Shown here piece after piece: positions 47,213-58,822 of a stretch of DNA of 64,000 nt; position 1 is the first letter of the stretch; each line of letters opens with the position of its first letter. Source of the stretch: Paraconiothyrium sp. Pb-2020 (taxonomy: Eukaryota; Ascomycota; Dothideomycetes; Pleosporales; Didymosphaeriaceae); the NCBI GenBank assembly GCA_022419385.1, contig JAJUBI010000004.1:2027286-2091285 (forward strand), written 5' to 3'. The notes beneath the pieces were generated by a model. It saw only the letters and a list, made by a program, of their open reading frames with translations, made no database searches and was not told the origin of the DNA. The translations under genes were made by a program, and so were the position numbers.

Positions 47213-47333
47213 TACCTTCGGCCGGTCGACTGACTTTCAGTCACGTGTGCCAAGCATCTGCTTCTGAGCCAATCACAAACTGCAGGTGTGAGTAGTCACA
47301 CGTGACTGAAAATGAGTCGACCGGCCGAAGGTA
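47213..47333. repeat. Near-perfect inverted repeat, two 37-bp arms, 47-bp loop
   Basis: Positions 47213-47249 and 47297-47333 are inverted copies matching at 35 of 37 bases. Each arm contains GGCCGGTCGACT (or its complement) and the E-box-like palindrome CACGTG. One mismatch is a transition and one a transversion. It could be the remaining ends of a DNA element, a MITE, or a hairpin. The same palindrome gives similar peptides on both strands (FGRSTDFQSRV and FGRSTHFQSRV), so nearby frames are artefacts of it. Confidence 0.7.
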
Positions 47334-47759
47334 TACCTACACTTGTGGTGTAAGTATCTGTTGGCACGATTTGACACATAAAAATTGTGGTGACTGTAAG
47401 TGTCCCGCGACAAATGTTGGTCTGTCGGTGACGCATCCCAGCAACTGCACGCAGCATACGTCTTGCAACGACGGCCGTGAAAATTCCATGTATCTTTGAG
47501 GCAATAGTAAGCATTGGAAGGTATAGCGACAACTTTGCGAGGCAACACAGCGATCGTCCCGGCGGACCTACTCCGCGTGGGCTACAGAAGACTGGAACTC
47601 TGCCCCACGCACGAACCAAGATTGCGCGTCAAAACGGCATGCGACGCCAACTCCACTCTCATCGGATCGCCTCACGGCACATATGGTGTCGGGGTATGGT
47701 CGCTTTTTTTCTGCGGGGCCAGTCAAAATTTCCAAGTTTGGCAACAAAGAGGCACCGTG

Positions 47760-48750
47760 TCAACACTCACTGAACGCGTGGTAGAAGGATGCGCAGCAAA
47801 GGGCTGTCTGCGAACTCCTGGGATACTCTACATCATGCTGAATAATACGTATGCGCCGTCTTGGTCTGAACAGCACGCGTGCCGCGATGCGAAGTCACTG
47901 TTCTCACCTTAACCGTTCACGGGACGTAGCGTCGAAGCGGTTCGTAGTGGAGCAGGTCCACAACACCCGCAAAAGTCGGGGAACTGCCGGCGAGCCTGAT
48001 CTCCTTCAGTCCTCAACATCCATGCTGCGCATCGGCGTGCCGTCTTTGCTACACTAGGTTGCTCTTTGCTACAGCTTGACATTGTCACTAGTGTAGCCGA
48101 TCGCATAGAATTGCTGGCCAGAGGAGACTCACAGAAATGAAGAAACTAAATCCGAGCGTGACGCGGGTTTTAAAGGATGCAAAGAAAGCCGATGATCGTC
48201 GATCGTTATCAGCCAAACACTACGATATGTCCAGTGAATGTAGCTTCGAAGGTCCGTAGTGGAGCAGATCAACAGCAGCCCCCGAAGCCGGTGTGCATCT
48301 GCCGCGAGCCGGTGTCGATCTTCTAGAAAACTGTGGGACGTCTAAGCCGCCTCACGGAGCTAGTAGTAACGACTTTTCCGGTACGTTCACGACATAGCGT
48401 CGGTGAATAATCCGTATAGGGGTAGTGCGACAATCGACACGACCCCTGTGTTGGTAGTGTACTGGATGCCACATGTAAACTATTCGACCGGGATGGATTT
48501 AAGATTGGGACTGCTCAAGACAACAGTGATACGATGAGAGGGGTCCCCGAGTGGAAACTTCAACGCGTTGTAGTGGACAATTTCGCAACGCTTGCAAAAG
48601 CATAGGTACATGCATCGCGAGCATGGTTTCTGGGTAACTTTTCGACCAACGATGCCGTCCGTGCAGGACTAACAAGAGCTTCACTGTGCTTCCGTTTACT
48701 GAACGTAGTGTGAAGACGGTCCGTAGTGGAGCAATTTACCACACTCTGGG
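47760..48750. repeat. Degenerate tandem repeat, unit about 155 bp
   Basis: A motif resembling ACGTAGCGTCGAAG followed by CGTAGTGGAGCA recurs at about 47924, 48237, 48384, 48557 (weaker) and 48702. A faint copy lies near 48085 and a possible one near 47767. Spacings are about 145-170 bp or twice that. Between the cores, similarity is low but visible (for example a CAACxCxxGCAAAAG segment after two copies). This looks like an old, mutated tandem array. Unit borders and copy number are estimates by eye. Confidence 0.5.
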
Positions 48751-50398
48751 GTGCATCCGCTACGGAATGGTGTCATAAACTACTCGGGAAGATCGTGCTG
48801 AGTTGCATAGCCGTTCCGTATACACCAGGAAGTCACTTGACGAGGTATCCACCGATGTTTGTCGCCACATCCGTATGGAAAGTATAGACGGTAAGGCACC
48901 AGCGTACAGACCTCCGTACCGTACATAGCGTACCATCCCTATCATCAAGCCAGTTCTCAGGGCTGGAGATTGCCGGTCGTTGAAAAGTCCAAGGAACACT
49001 ACCTACACAAGCACGCTGTGGATTCCGCTGCGGCCACCCATTGTATGTGCTCCGACCTCCGTACATCGGATTTACCATTTGGCTGTTCCATCGTACCTTA
49101 TCCCCACATTGACTTCCACTGGAATTGTACGAGGCCCTGAACATCTTCTACACGAAGCGTTGGGAGTTGTGGGGGCGCCACTAACAATCTGATGTGCTTG
49201 TCTGCAACATCAATGCTACCGGCACTGCGGTTGCGCGTTCCTAGTCGAATGCCAAGCTATACTCTAGTACTATGGTTCCATCTGAAGTACGATACAAGGG
49301 AAAGTATGGAAGCCACCTCTGTGGGGTTCGTACGGCTAGAAAATGAGTACGGGCCGTATACTACCGTCAGTACAACGGACTGTTGCATGCACTACCATCG
49401 TGGATCTAGCTACCACAGCTTCACTCTCCAACAACTTTACGTCCCTTCAAAAGTTGGTCCCCAAGCTACTTTGCCATCTTCCTTACCGCACCCGCTCGAG
49501 GACCTTAAATATTTTGCTAACGGTGTAGACGTTCCAACCCATCAAAACTTCCATGCACCTCGCCTATATCAGCTACCTTCACGACAGATACCGTTATGAA
49601 CAATATTCCAGCGTCGCTTAGACCTAGCAATCTTCAGCCTTCTGTAAACTCCCATATATAGGAAAACTCTTCCTTGAGGACGAAAGCGATGCACGAAATG
49701 GCCAACGCGTTGTCCAACAATGACTTGTCAGAATTCGGAGACGGACTTTCAATATTCAGAAGTGATCGCCCTCCTAGCTTACGTGCGCTATGTTGATGCG
49801 GCGTCAACTTGTGCGCTTGCTTGCGGACGAAACGATTCTCAGCTCTTCCTCCGTGAACAAATAGGTAGGAGCTCTCACGTTTAGAAGAGATAACGGTCGT
49901 CCTTGACAATCAAGGTTACATAGGGAAACAGGTGAAGAGAGGGCGGACTTCGTGTAATATGGAGCAGGAAGAGCCTATGGGAAAGACGATGTCCTAAGCG
50001 TCTTAACGAAGAAGACTTCAAGAGCCTCATCATGCTCTTGCCAATGACTGTTGTATGGGCACCACCTGCTCGTTCGACAGGCGGTAGTGTTATGAATACG
50101 GAGACGTTCTCGTAGTGTAGATCAATTGATGGATTAGAGTCGCTGACCGTCGCGTGAATCCTCGAACGACAAGCTCACAATTGAAAATATTTTGTCTGAG
50201 ATTCGGGAGCGTTTATGGAAGTTACGTAATGTCAAGACGACGGGCCGTAACAAGAAAGTCCGAACGTTTTAGGCACAGATGATGTCTCGTCATTCCAATA
50301 GTCTACATATCGCAGCGTGCAGCCACCCAATATAATACAGTACTAGCCATTATACACCCTAAATGCACATCGTACAGTTCGCCCTCACGTTGGCAGAT
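48751..50398. other. Gene-free DNA downstream of the tandem repeat
   Basis: No gene recognised. CGTAC-containing words are frequent, and GACCTCCGTAC occurs twice about 147 bp apart (near 48902 and 49049), perhaps a continuation of the decayed array. Frames such as 49192-49599 plus have no domain signature. Confidence 0.4.
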
Positions 50399-52164
50399 CT
50401 ACCTCCGGCCTAACTTCCACCTTGCGATCCTCGTCTGTATCTCATCCCACGTGAAGTCCTTCCTCTTCAGCCCTTCTTGTTCGCCTTCCTGCAAGACCAC
50501 GGTAGGTGCCCCGCTGCCTTCACCCGTGTTCTTCACCTCCCCACCGAACACTTGCCTGGCCACCCGGCGCAGATCCTGAATGGTGACGGCCTCGATCTTG
50601 GCGCACATCTCCTTGACGCCAACCTTGCGACCGTGAACCTGGACCTGCCTGCCCAGATCCTCAAGCTCGACCATCCTGGACTCGAGGTTCATGAGTAAGC
50701 TGGACCTCAACTGATTCTTCGCACGCTGTACTTCCTGATCCCTCAGCGCAGCGTAGCCTGTTTCTGAACCGAGAGCGTTCAATTCACGGCACATGACCTC
50801 CAGCATCTGCGAGACCTGAGCGGGTGCGCATGATGCGGCGATGCCGAAGAGACCAGAATCGGTGTACGAGTGGTTGAACGCAATGCAGGACTCTATCCAA
50901 CCATGCTGGTTGAGTACATTGGTGTAGAGGCGTGAGTACATGCCTTTGCCGGGGCCACCTGCGCTGAAGGAGCCGCCGCCGCCTAGCAGTGTTTGGAGAG
51001 TTGCAAGAGCATAGATATCGGGAGACGAAATAGGAAGTGCTTCGAAGGCTAGGTGAATGTGAGAGAGACGAGGAAGAGCAGGGTTCAGCGGAGGGGGAAT
51101 CGGAGGTAGGGTGAGGAAGCCGCCAGTGTAGTGCGATGGGAAGGAGGTATCTATCGGAGGGAAGTTGAGGTCAAAGGAGGCGTTTACAGAAGCGTTTGAT
51201 GTTGCGGATGTGGAGAGGTTCTTGAAGAAAGGTATCTTAGACAGGAGTTTTGAAGATTGCGGAGGAGCGCCGGTCGGTGTTGGATGCGATGCTGTGAAGG
51301 TCGGTTGTTCCGTAATGTTGCTCTCCCCACCAGTCTGGATGAGTGCTGGCCCAGTTCCCTTTTGCATGTCGCCAAAGTGTTTTTCTGCTAGCCGAACAGC
51401 CTCCTTGTGCTCCACACCAGCAAATGCAACGACCATTCTTTCCGGCTTGTAGAACTCCTTACGGTAGGCCTCCACCACTGCGCGGTTGATGTGCGGTAGT
51501 CTCTCTTTTGGGCACAGCAACGGGTTGCCCAGGGTGTTGCCATTGTAAGCCGCCATGTGCACCAGCTCGGGCAGGATCAGCTCCGGCTTGGACCATATTT
51601 CGCCAATCTCATAGTCTGCCGTTTCCAGCTGCTGTTGCACTTCTTCCTCGGTGATGAGTGGGTTGCGAATGGTATCAGCGAGGAGGCCAACGGTGGTCGG
51701 TACGGCGGAGTTGAAGGTTGCGGCCTGGTACATGAGTGACTCCCTCGAAGATGCACACTGGATATTGCCGCCCAATGACTCGATCTTCTCTACAATCTGG
51801 TCCCCACTTGCAGAGGTGGTCGACTTGAACGCTAACCGATCTATGATGTGGCTCACGCCCCGCAGCGCATCGTTTTCATATCTCGAACCGGCATCGACGT
51901 AGACTCCAATGCCGGAAAAGTGCCCTGGGAGGGCTTCGGTCGCGACGCGAATACCATTAGGGAGGGTCGTGATTTCGTCAAGCTCTACAGGGTCCTACAG
52001 ACGTTAGCAAGAGGCATTGCGGCTCGCAGTCGGAAGCTAACCTTCTCTTCCGCGACCATCGTCGCCAGCCCTCGTCTACCCGCACATGATGCAGACTTTG
52101 TAATGGAAGCAGAGGCTTGACCGAGGCCTCGCGACAGGGGTCTGATCGATCGCGGTCTTAACAT
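50399..52164 (-). CDS. MAS2: Mitochondrial processing peptidase alpha subunit (2 exons)
   Basis: Exons in transcript order are 52164-52042 and 51994-50399. A 47-nt phase-0 intron gives 572 residues. The product is the substrate-recognising subunit of the matrix heterodimer that removes presequences from imported proteins. The first ~35 residues are rich in Arg and Ser and lack acids, as expected of a mitochondrial targeting sequence. An M16-type domain follows (TTLPNGIRVATEALPGHF, VYVDAGSRYE). The zinc site of the beta subunit (HxxEH) is degenerate here (HIIDRL), as is normal for alpha. The glycine-rich substrate loop LGGGGSFSAGGPGKGMYSRL is intact. A second inactive M16 half follows with a Ser/Thr-rich insert around residues 250-290. 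Its promoter is shared with the divergent Dma-like gene. Confidence 0.95.
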
Positions 52165-52990
52165 TTCAAGAGGCGTTGTGCGGAGCGATGCGGCATCAAC
52201 AGGAGACGGCGTTCATGTCGAAAAACTCAAGATGACATAATCACAGGCACAGGGCTGTCTTGGCATTTGATCGATCTGCATGGCGTGCAACCTGAGGCAG
52301 ATGTCAACGCCTGAACTACATGTATGGTTTGACGGGTCGACTGAAACCCAGCGCTCCGTGATTCTGACGTCGCTCCCCACAATGGTTGACAAAGGCTCTG
52401 TCGTCTGTAACGTGAACTTCGCAATGCAGACTGCGTTGCGCATCCCCGGGGTAACACGCTGTACAACGAACACGCCGTTCGGCGCTCGCGCGTGACCCAC
52501 CTCCTCTCATGAACCGAGTGTCATGAATAGTCAGAGATGGGGCGCTCCAACTCCTCAGAGGGCGCGTCTGAGCAGTGAGGTACTTCTGGGTGTAATCGCC
52601 TCGGCCGCTCGGCAGACTTGGCCTATCGTGCAGCATCGCGTGAGCGCCTGTTGCGGTTCGCAAGGCTGAGTCCTCCACTGCGCAATCGCTTCAATCCTGT
52701 ATTCGTTCGCTGGGCCCCTTGCGAGCGCTGCATGTGTCTGTGTCTGTTCGCGCGATATCGCTACGCCGTACTCGTGACAAGCTGGCACGCGGTCCAGGCC
52801 GCTGACTCTCTGGCTCCTCGTTTGCTTGCTTGGCCGCTCTCGCCCCCAGCCGTCAAGACGCGCAGTGCTTCACGTTCATTCTCGTGCCAGAAAAGCACGC
52901 TCGCCCCAGAGGAAACCCAAGCGGCTGTCGCCCCGCACGTATACACCGCCGGCGTGGAGTCCGCCTCTGCCCCGTACCACTGCCCACCTC
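52165..52990. promoter_or_regulatory. Bidirectional promoter between MPP-alpha and Dma-like gene
   Basis: This spacer of about 0.83 kb lies between two head-to-head genes. The frame of the right-hand gene is open leftward to about 52826 but has no ATG there, so the 5' leader probably lies within it. No specific sites are claimed. Confidence 0.55.
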
Positions 52991-54825
52991 ATGTTTACAG
53001 CCCCGTCCGCAGCTCCCCCAACTATCTCGCTCGCCTCGCAGACCTCGCCGCCGCAGGATCGACCCAGCGCCCTGCGTGCCCTCCTCAGGCACTACCACAC
53101 CCACCAGACGCACGGCCAGCCTCGTGCCCCAGGCATCGCTGGGAGTGCACCTGAGGGGCAGCAGCGCCACCAGACTTCACCGGCACCCCAGACAAAAAGT
53201 CGCGCCCGCGCTGCGACCGCAACCCCGCCCGTATCGCTGTCGTCCACTTCGGCACCCTCCCACGACACCGTCCGGCCCAGCGCCTCACGCACTCAGACCG
53301 CCCCAGAGCCCGCTTCGCAACCGCCTCCGATCCCCTCGCCTCCTTCCCCAACCATGACCCGGACTCGTGCAGAAACGGCGGCTCCGCAACTCACAGTCAG
53401 GAACCATTCCGGCCCCATCCCCACGACCCCCGCCATGGCCTCCCCGGTGCCAGACCAGGGCGCTTCGAGCGAAGCTCCGGCTATGAAGGACCTACCGTCC
53501 ATAAGGTTCATCATGCACCAGGACCCCAGAGCCGCGAGACCTTCGCTTTCCTTCTCCACCATCACGCGAACTCTCCCCGACGAGTCGGCTGTCATAAAAG
53601 TTGGGCGGTATTCGGAGAGGGATGTACTCCCCGAGGTACCGAAGGACCAGCCTTCTGCTGCCGCCGTGGGTTTCAAGTCCAAAGTGGTGAGCCGGAAGCA
53701 TTGCGAGCTGTGGTGCAAGCACGGAGAATGGTGGATCAAGGATGTCAAGAGTTCCTCTGGCACCTTTCTCAATCACATCCGATTAAGTCAGCCAAACCAG
53801 GAGAGCAAGCCGTTCAAGCTCAAGGATGGTGACATTATCCAGCTGGGAATAGACTTTCGCGGCGGAGAAGAGATGATATTCCGGTGTGTCAAGATTAGGA
53901 TAGAGTGCAATCGGGGATGGCAGCAGGCTCTCAATGCCTTCAAGTGAGTTTCTCAGAGCTACACTCTCCAACGAAGCTAATATATGTAGCAAACAAACCC
54001 ACCAGCGACTGCGAAATCTGGGCAAGGCCAAGAAAGACGGTGATAATGCATCAACGCACACCTCGGAGTGTTCTATTTGTCTCATGTCTATCGCGGTAAG
54101 TCAGACCCTGACCAATGTCGAGGAATTTGCACTCATCCGTGCAGCCGTGTCAATCACTCTTTGTTGCACCCTGTTCACATGTGTGGCACTACAAGTGTAT
54201 CCGCCCGATCCTCAATGGCCCTACGTACCCAAACTTTTTATGCCCGAATTGCCGCGCAGTCACCGACTTGGAAGCAGATGTTGATGACCCAGTGGATTTC
54301 GAGGAGTGGGAAGAAGAACCTGTTCAGGAGAATGGCGAGGTCAAGGCAAACGGCGGATCTTCACAGGAAGATCGCCACGTCACGCCCAAGGCCTCGACCA
54401 ATGGACTTAGTTCACTTGATGGGGATGAGTGGGCTCCAAACAGTCACATCAGCTTTGGTGACTTGGAAGCCGCGATCTCAAATATTACCATTTCAGGATC
54501 CGCAAACGAAGCCGGGCTCGCGCCAGCTGCCGATCCTTCCACGCCACAACGAAGTCCAGTACCTTTCGCTTCCTCGTCTGTCACTCAGCCAGTAGCCATC
54601 AACGTCATAGCAGCGAATGAGAGCGTCGGTCTTACGCCTCTCCACAACAGGTCGTCGAACAGCTCAGACGGCCTGAGTCCGAATGGCGCCCCAGAGGGTC
54701 CTATGACCCCTCGCAACGACGCTGGACCATTTGTGCTCGACGGCAGTGGCAGTACAGGACGGGCTGCTGGGCAGCGCTTCCGTGACGCAGAGCCAGCAAC
54801 TCCAGACTACCAAATACGGGCTTGA
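52991..54825 (+). CDS. Dma1/Dma2-type FHA-RING E3 ubiquitin ligase (3 exons)
   Basis: Exons 52991-53943, 53990-54095 and 54145-54825 (introns 46 and 49 nt) give 579 residues. Order of parts: a Pro/Ser/Thr-rich disordered N-terminus (~1-170), an FHA domain (~175-310) with IKVGRYSERD, SRKHCELW and SSSGTFLNH, then a RING domain and a disordered acidic/Ser-rich tail. The RING ligands are Cys345, Cys348, Cys363, His365, His368, Cys371, Cys386 and Cys389 (RING-H2). The second intron cuts the RING just after its first Cys pair. FHA binds phosphothreonine and RING recruits E2. Yeast and fission-yeast relatives act in the spindle-position and septation checkpoint, so a mitotic signalling role is likely. 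The start was set at the first ATG of the open frame. Confidence 0.93.
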
Positions 54826-55499
54826 GTCTGAATTGTGGAATTTGAATCGTTCGCATCATCATTTCAAATTGGGCATTTCCTGGCGTTGGCGTTCGACATT
54901 CTGGGTACGAATGACACGTAAGCCTGTCTTTATCAGCATTCAGGAATGGCTTTCACGTAGGGATGTCTTATTGTGCTCTTTCATGAAACCTTTGTGTAAT
55001 CCTCCTTTGCTTTCAAGATGGCTTTGGACGAGAGGCGAACTAGCGGTTGTCTGTTGTTGTAGGAGGCAGTGGTTTGGAAGGGAGACTGGAGATAGCCATG
55101 GCATCATCATTTCATATATGATCTGACAGAGGAATCGAAATAGAGGATCATTTACACCTGCGAACGCTCCCGTGTCCTTCTTCGCAATATGTTCATATAC
55201 GATATGCGGAGTAATGGCTCGATTCTTGCAACGCTTCTCCTTAGGTATTCATCTACCTCACAGACACCTGACTAGTTGGTATTTACATTTGCCAATTGCT
55301 TACATATCGTCATCGTGCACCCACACGTTGGATGACAGACACCTCCTTCTCGAATGACGGGGTTCAGTACCGGGAATTGTAGCGAGGCGTAAGCGTGCCT
55401 GCATATGTTTCACTGAGCAAATTCGATTCAGCAGTAGCGACAACTACTGGTGCAGCATACTGAAAACGCGTCCATTACCGTTGGGGTATAAGAGTCGGA
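54826..55499. other. Spacer between convergent genes
   Basis: Presumed 3' UTRs of the Dma-like and dehydrogenase genes. Nothing else seen. Confidence 0.5.
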
Positions 55500-56461
55500 T
55501 CAGGGTTGCCTCGATTCCGCATTGCCCCCGTCAGTCTTCGGCGGATATAATCCCCCCTTATCACACTTATTACCTAGCTTCCCCTTCTCAAGGAACTCCC
55601 TCTTCAAGTATTCCACCGTGTGCGTGGCGTCCAACCCCCTTTCCTTAATATAATGCTGTTCGATAAACGCCACGGTATCCAGGCCTACTTGGTCCATTAG
55701 CGCGCAAGGTCTGCTCTTGCCCTTGATGAACATCTCCGTCCACAGCGCATCGATTTCCTCGGGCGTGCTTACGCCCGAGGACAGGATCGCCAGCGTCTCC
55801 CGCTTCACCGCCGCCCAGAGTCGGTTGAAAATGAAGCCTGTCGATTCTTTCTGTGCGACATACGGCATAGCGCCTGTTTCTCTTAGGCGGTCTGCCAGAA
55901 AGTCGAATATCGCGGTTGTGGTGACTCCGCACGTCATAAGCTCCACCACCATGTTACCGGGTGGCATGTAGTAGTGCATGTTCAAAATCCTCTCTTTGGT
56001 GGCACAAGATACGGAGGCCAGCATTTCAGACGACTTGTAAGACGAAGAGTTACTGGCTAGGATTGCGTCGGGTGGTGCCGAAGCTTCTAACGCCGCGAAG
56101 GTGGAGATTTTGAGATCGAGCTTTTCAGGAACCGCCTCGATGACGAGCCATGCGTTGGCAACGGCTGGTTCCAATTCTGCCAATGTCTGGATGGTGCCGG
56201 AGGTCGTGGATGAAGTCTTTTGCTTGTAGATATCCAGATTCTCGTGGAAGTAAGAAAGGCACCGCGTGAGTTGGTCGGCGCTGGGGTCGCGAATGTGCAC
56301 GTTGTAGCCTGCGGCTGCCCAGGTACATGCTAGAGTAGGAGGATGAGATGAGGAGAGACGGGCTGAGAAGTGGGATTGTTACCGATGCGGCGGCCGAGCA
56401 CACCTGCTCCTAGTATAGCAACTGGACGGCTTGCATAGTCGGTTGGGGGGTGCCACGACAT
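55500..56461 (-). CDS. 3-hydroxyacyl-CoA dehydrogenase family protein (2 exons)
   Basis: Exons in transcript order are 56461-56383 and 56329-55500, across a 53-nt phase-1 intron, giving 302 residues. An N-terminal Rossmann fold binds NAD: the GAGVLG fingerprint spans residues 18-23. The catalytic domain follows, with the family's SNSSS strand, the His of NMHYYMPPG, and VVELMTCGVT, then the C-terminal helical domain (FIFNRLWAAVKRE, GLDTVAF). Members oxidise 3-hydroxyacyl-CoA or related hydroxy acids (butyryl-CoA, lambda-crystallin-like substrates). The short length and lack of a hydratase domain exclude the multifunctional beta-oxidation protein. There is no clear mitochondrial presequence or SKL-type peroxisomal signal (ends in SRQP), so it is probably cytosolic. 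The true substrate is unknown. The first exon was needed to complete the NAD fingerprint. Confidence 0.9.
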
Positions 56462-57124
56462 GATGGTAGGAAGTTTGGGACAGCGACAGAGAAGCAGAGA
56501 AAAGGCAGTAAGTAAGTCAGGAAATTGACAACAAATAGATTATTGCTTGATAGAAGGAGGAAATTGGTCTACTTATGCTTGCCCTCAAGGCGAAGTTCCA
56601 GGCTCCCTAACTCAATGAATCCCCGTGATTGTTATTGAGGGTACTCTGGGTTTTTCGAACAACTGCGTTTTTAAAGACCCACCTCGTACGAACCGCCTCG
56701 TCGTCCATGAGTTGGCAAAGTGCTGCGCAAAGCTCAAAATGGCGCGCTTCTAAATGTTAGCGCTGGGCGAGGTTGACCGATTGAGCGACCAGATTGCGAT
56801 CCGAGCCTCATCCGAAGCTCCCGAATATGCAAATGCAAAGACCGTCGAAGCTGATGGTTTATACATGCCGAGGCTCTCTTTTCGGTTCTAGGATACAATG
56901 GCGGGGAGCCTTGGTGTTGGGTGACGCGGGTTTGGCAGCTTGCGATATTAGTAGATCCCAACTTCAAGCAGGCTACGATCCACTCCATTCAATAGCACAA
57001 TCCAGCAACCAAAGCCAGTGGGTATCCAACTCTACGCTCGATAAGTATGTGTAATCTCTCAAACGCAACAATATAGTCCTCCATAGATACAGCGCCTCGG
57101 CATACATTGAGCATGTGGTTACCT
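56462..57124. other. Spacer, nothing recognised
   Basis: Promoter side of the dehydrogenase gene and 3' side of the bestrophin-like gene. No gene or repeat seen. Confidence 0.5.
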
Positions 57125-58401
57125 TCAGTTGAACATGCCGCCCAAATGCGCGCCCTCATCCTCAGCATCCCCCTGCGCTTTCTGCCACTCGCCAAGTAGG
57201 GTCAAGACTTCCCGCCGCGTATCCTCGATGATGCCGTCCATCTTGATGTCGTTTTTGTCGTAGCCGAAGGGGTCCTCGAGCTGCTGGCCAATGCCCTCGA
57301 TGCCGTAGAGTGTGAAGGCCACGATAGCGACGATAGGAACGGACCACCAGACGTAGTCATCTACGATGGCAAAGGGTAGTACGCAAGTGAACAGGGCGAG
57401 GACTTGTTTCTGGTGGATACTAGCGCTAGCATCAGCGAGTTGTACGTCAAAGTAAAAGCGGGAGTGGCTTACAGATGCGCGATAGGAATCGGTGTCGAGC
57501 GAATAGTCTCCATACGCCCGTATGCATCCACCAGGGAGTTGATCTGCACGGTCATCTGCGAGGCAAGCGGCGCATGAAACCAGCCGCGATCTACTCCTCG
57601 TCGGATGTAGCTCTCGACCAGCACGCTTAGCTGGAGCGGCAGACTCAAGCCCTCGTCTTCATACCCTCGCAGGCCGTCCGGCAAAAGGCTCTTATACACG
57701 TTCTTGGGCTGGTGCAGACCGTCTCCATCTACTAGGCCGTTCTCACCAGCATCCTCAGACGACGGAGTCGGACGGTCCACATAGCTCGGCCGCCTCGACA
57801 CAGGCGTAGAATGCGCATCAAACGCAGGCGCCCCTTCCAGTGATGCAGGAGGAATATTAAACTCCGCGCGCAAATTATGCTTGATCGCGTACAGCACTGC
57901 AATAAGCACTTTCAGCACATGTTCCGTGTCTCGCCTTTCTTCTCCACTCAATCCCCTCCTTCCCTGCCCCAAGCCCGAATCCCCCAAGCCTCCTTCCTTC
58001 ACCTTCGCATTCACCAGCACTATTCTCGCCAGATTTCTGACGCTCGTACCGATTGTGGTGAGGCAATTTCTCCCAGTCCAGAAGCGATCGTAAGATGTGG
58101 AGTTCCGGAAGACGAGCATGAGGCCTACGACGATGGAGAGCGACGGGATGATGGTAGAGGGGAGCCCCAGGGAGGACAGCACGCGAGTGTCGAGGTAGAC
58201 GATGAGAATCGTGAAGAGGGAGTGCAGGAGGACGGGGAAGAAGACGATGCTGTGGATGGATCCCTTCGTGAAGCGCAGGACAAGGGGAACGCGGCGAGGT
58301 TTGCGGCGGAAGGAGTGCGCGAGGGGGTAGGTTGGCCGGCGGGGAGGCATTTTGGGTGCTATGCGAGACGTTGAAGTGTTTGTGGGTGAATTCAGATTCA
58401 T
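57125..58401 (-). CDS. Bestrophin/UPF0187-family anion channel-like membrane protein (2 exons)
   Basis: Exons in transcript order are 58401-57473 and 57419-57125, joined over a 53-nt phase-2 intron, for 407 residues. Bestrophin-type proteins form chloride or anion channels of four membrane segments. Seen here are a basic N-terminus, hydrophobic segments near residues 50-72 and 82-100, then the motif LVFRNSTSYDRFWTGR. A charged loop, a Ser/Pro-rich insert (~195-240), the conserved TPIPIAHLIHQKQVL, and two closing hydrophobic segments (FTCVLPFAIVDDYVWW, VPIVAIVAFTLYGIEGIG) follow. EDPFGYDKND ends the domain. The second exon was needed to complete the PIAHLIHQKQ block. A start at the next Met (58350) is also possible. 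Its promoter is shared with the PEX11-like gene. Confidence 0.9.
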
Positions 58402-58822
58402 AGAGTCGAGGGATGTAGACTGAGGATGTGGGGGTGGAGTGTGGAGATAGGAGGATTGGGAGCTCGGGCGCGGGGCTCGGTTGGGACTATGGCGCGTCTC
58501 ATATTCCTTGATTCAATAACGATCGTCTTCGCATTTCTAGCTTGGCTACGACATATATTTCAAGATGCGAAGAGCGCCTCGGGCTTCGTGCAAGCCGTAC
58601 GAAGTCAGCGATAAGTAGTGGTACAAGCGTGATAAACAGGGTCCATCAACAAACACTAAAGGCGGAAACGCGCCGCACCTGTAAACGCTTAATCCGCCCC
58701 GCTGCACACCAAACATATCGGAGCCGCAAGCTTCATTCTTGCCGTGCCCCAAACATCAACCCGCCTCTAGATCTGGGTGAAGTGCTTTGTATTTTCTGTA
58801 TATTCTGACTAAATACTTCGTT
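58402..58822. promoter_or_regulatory. Bidirectional promoter between bestrophin-like and PEX11-like genes
   Basis: A 421-bp spacer between head-to-head genes. No specific element is claimed. Confidence 0.55.
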
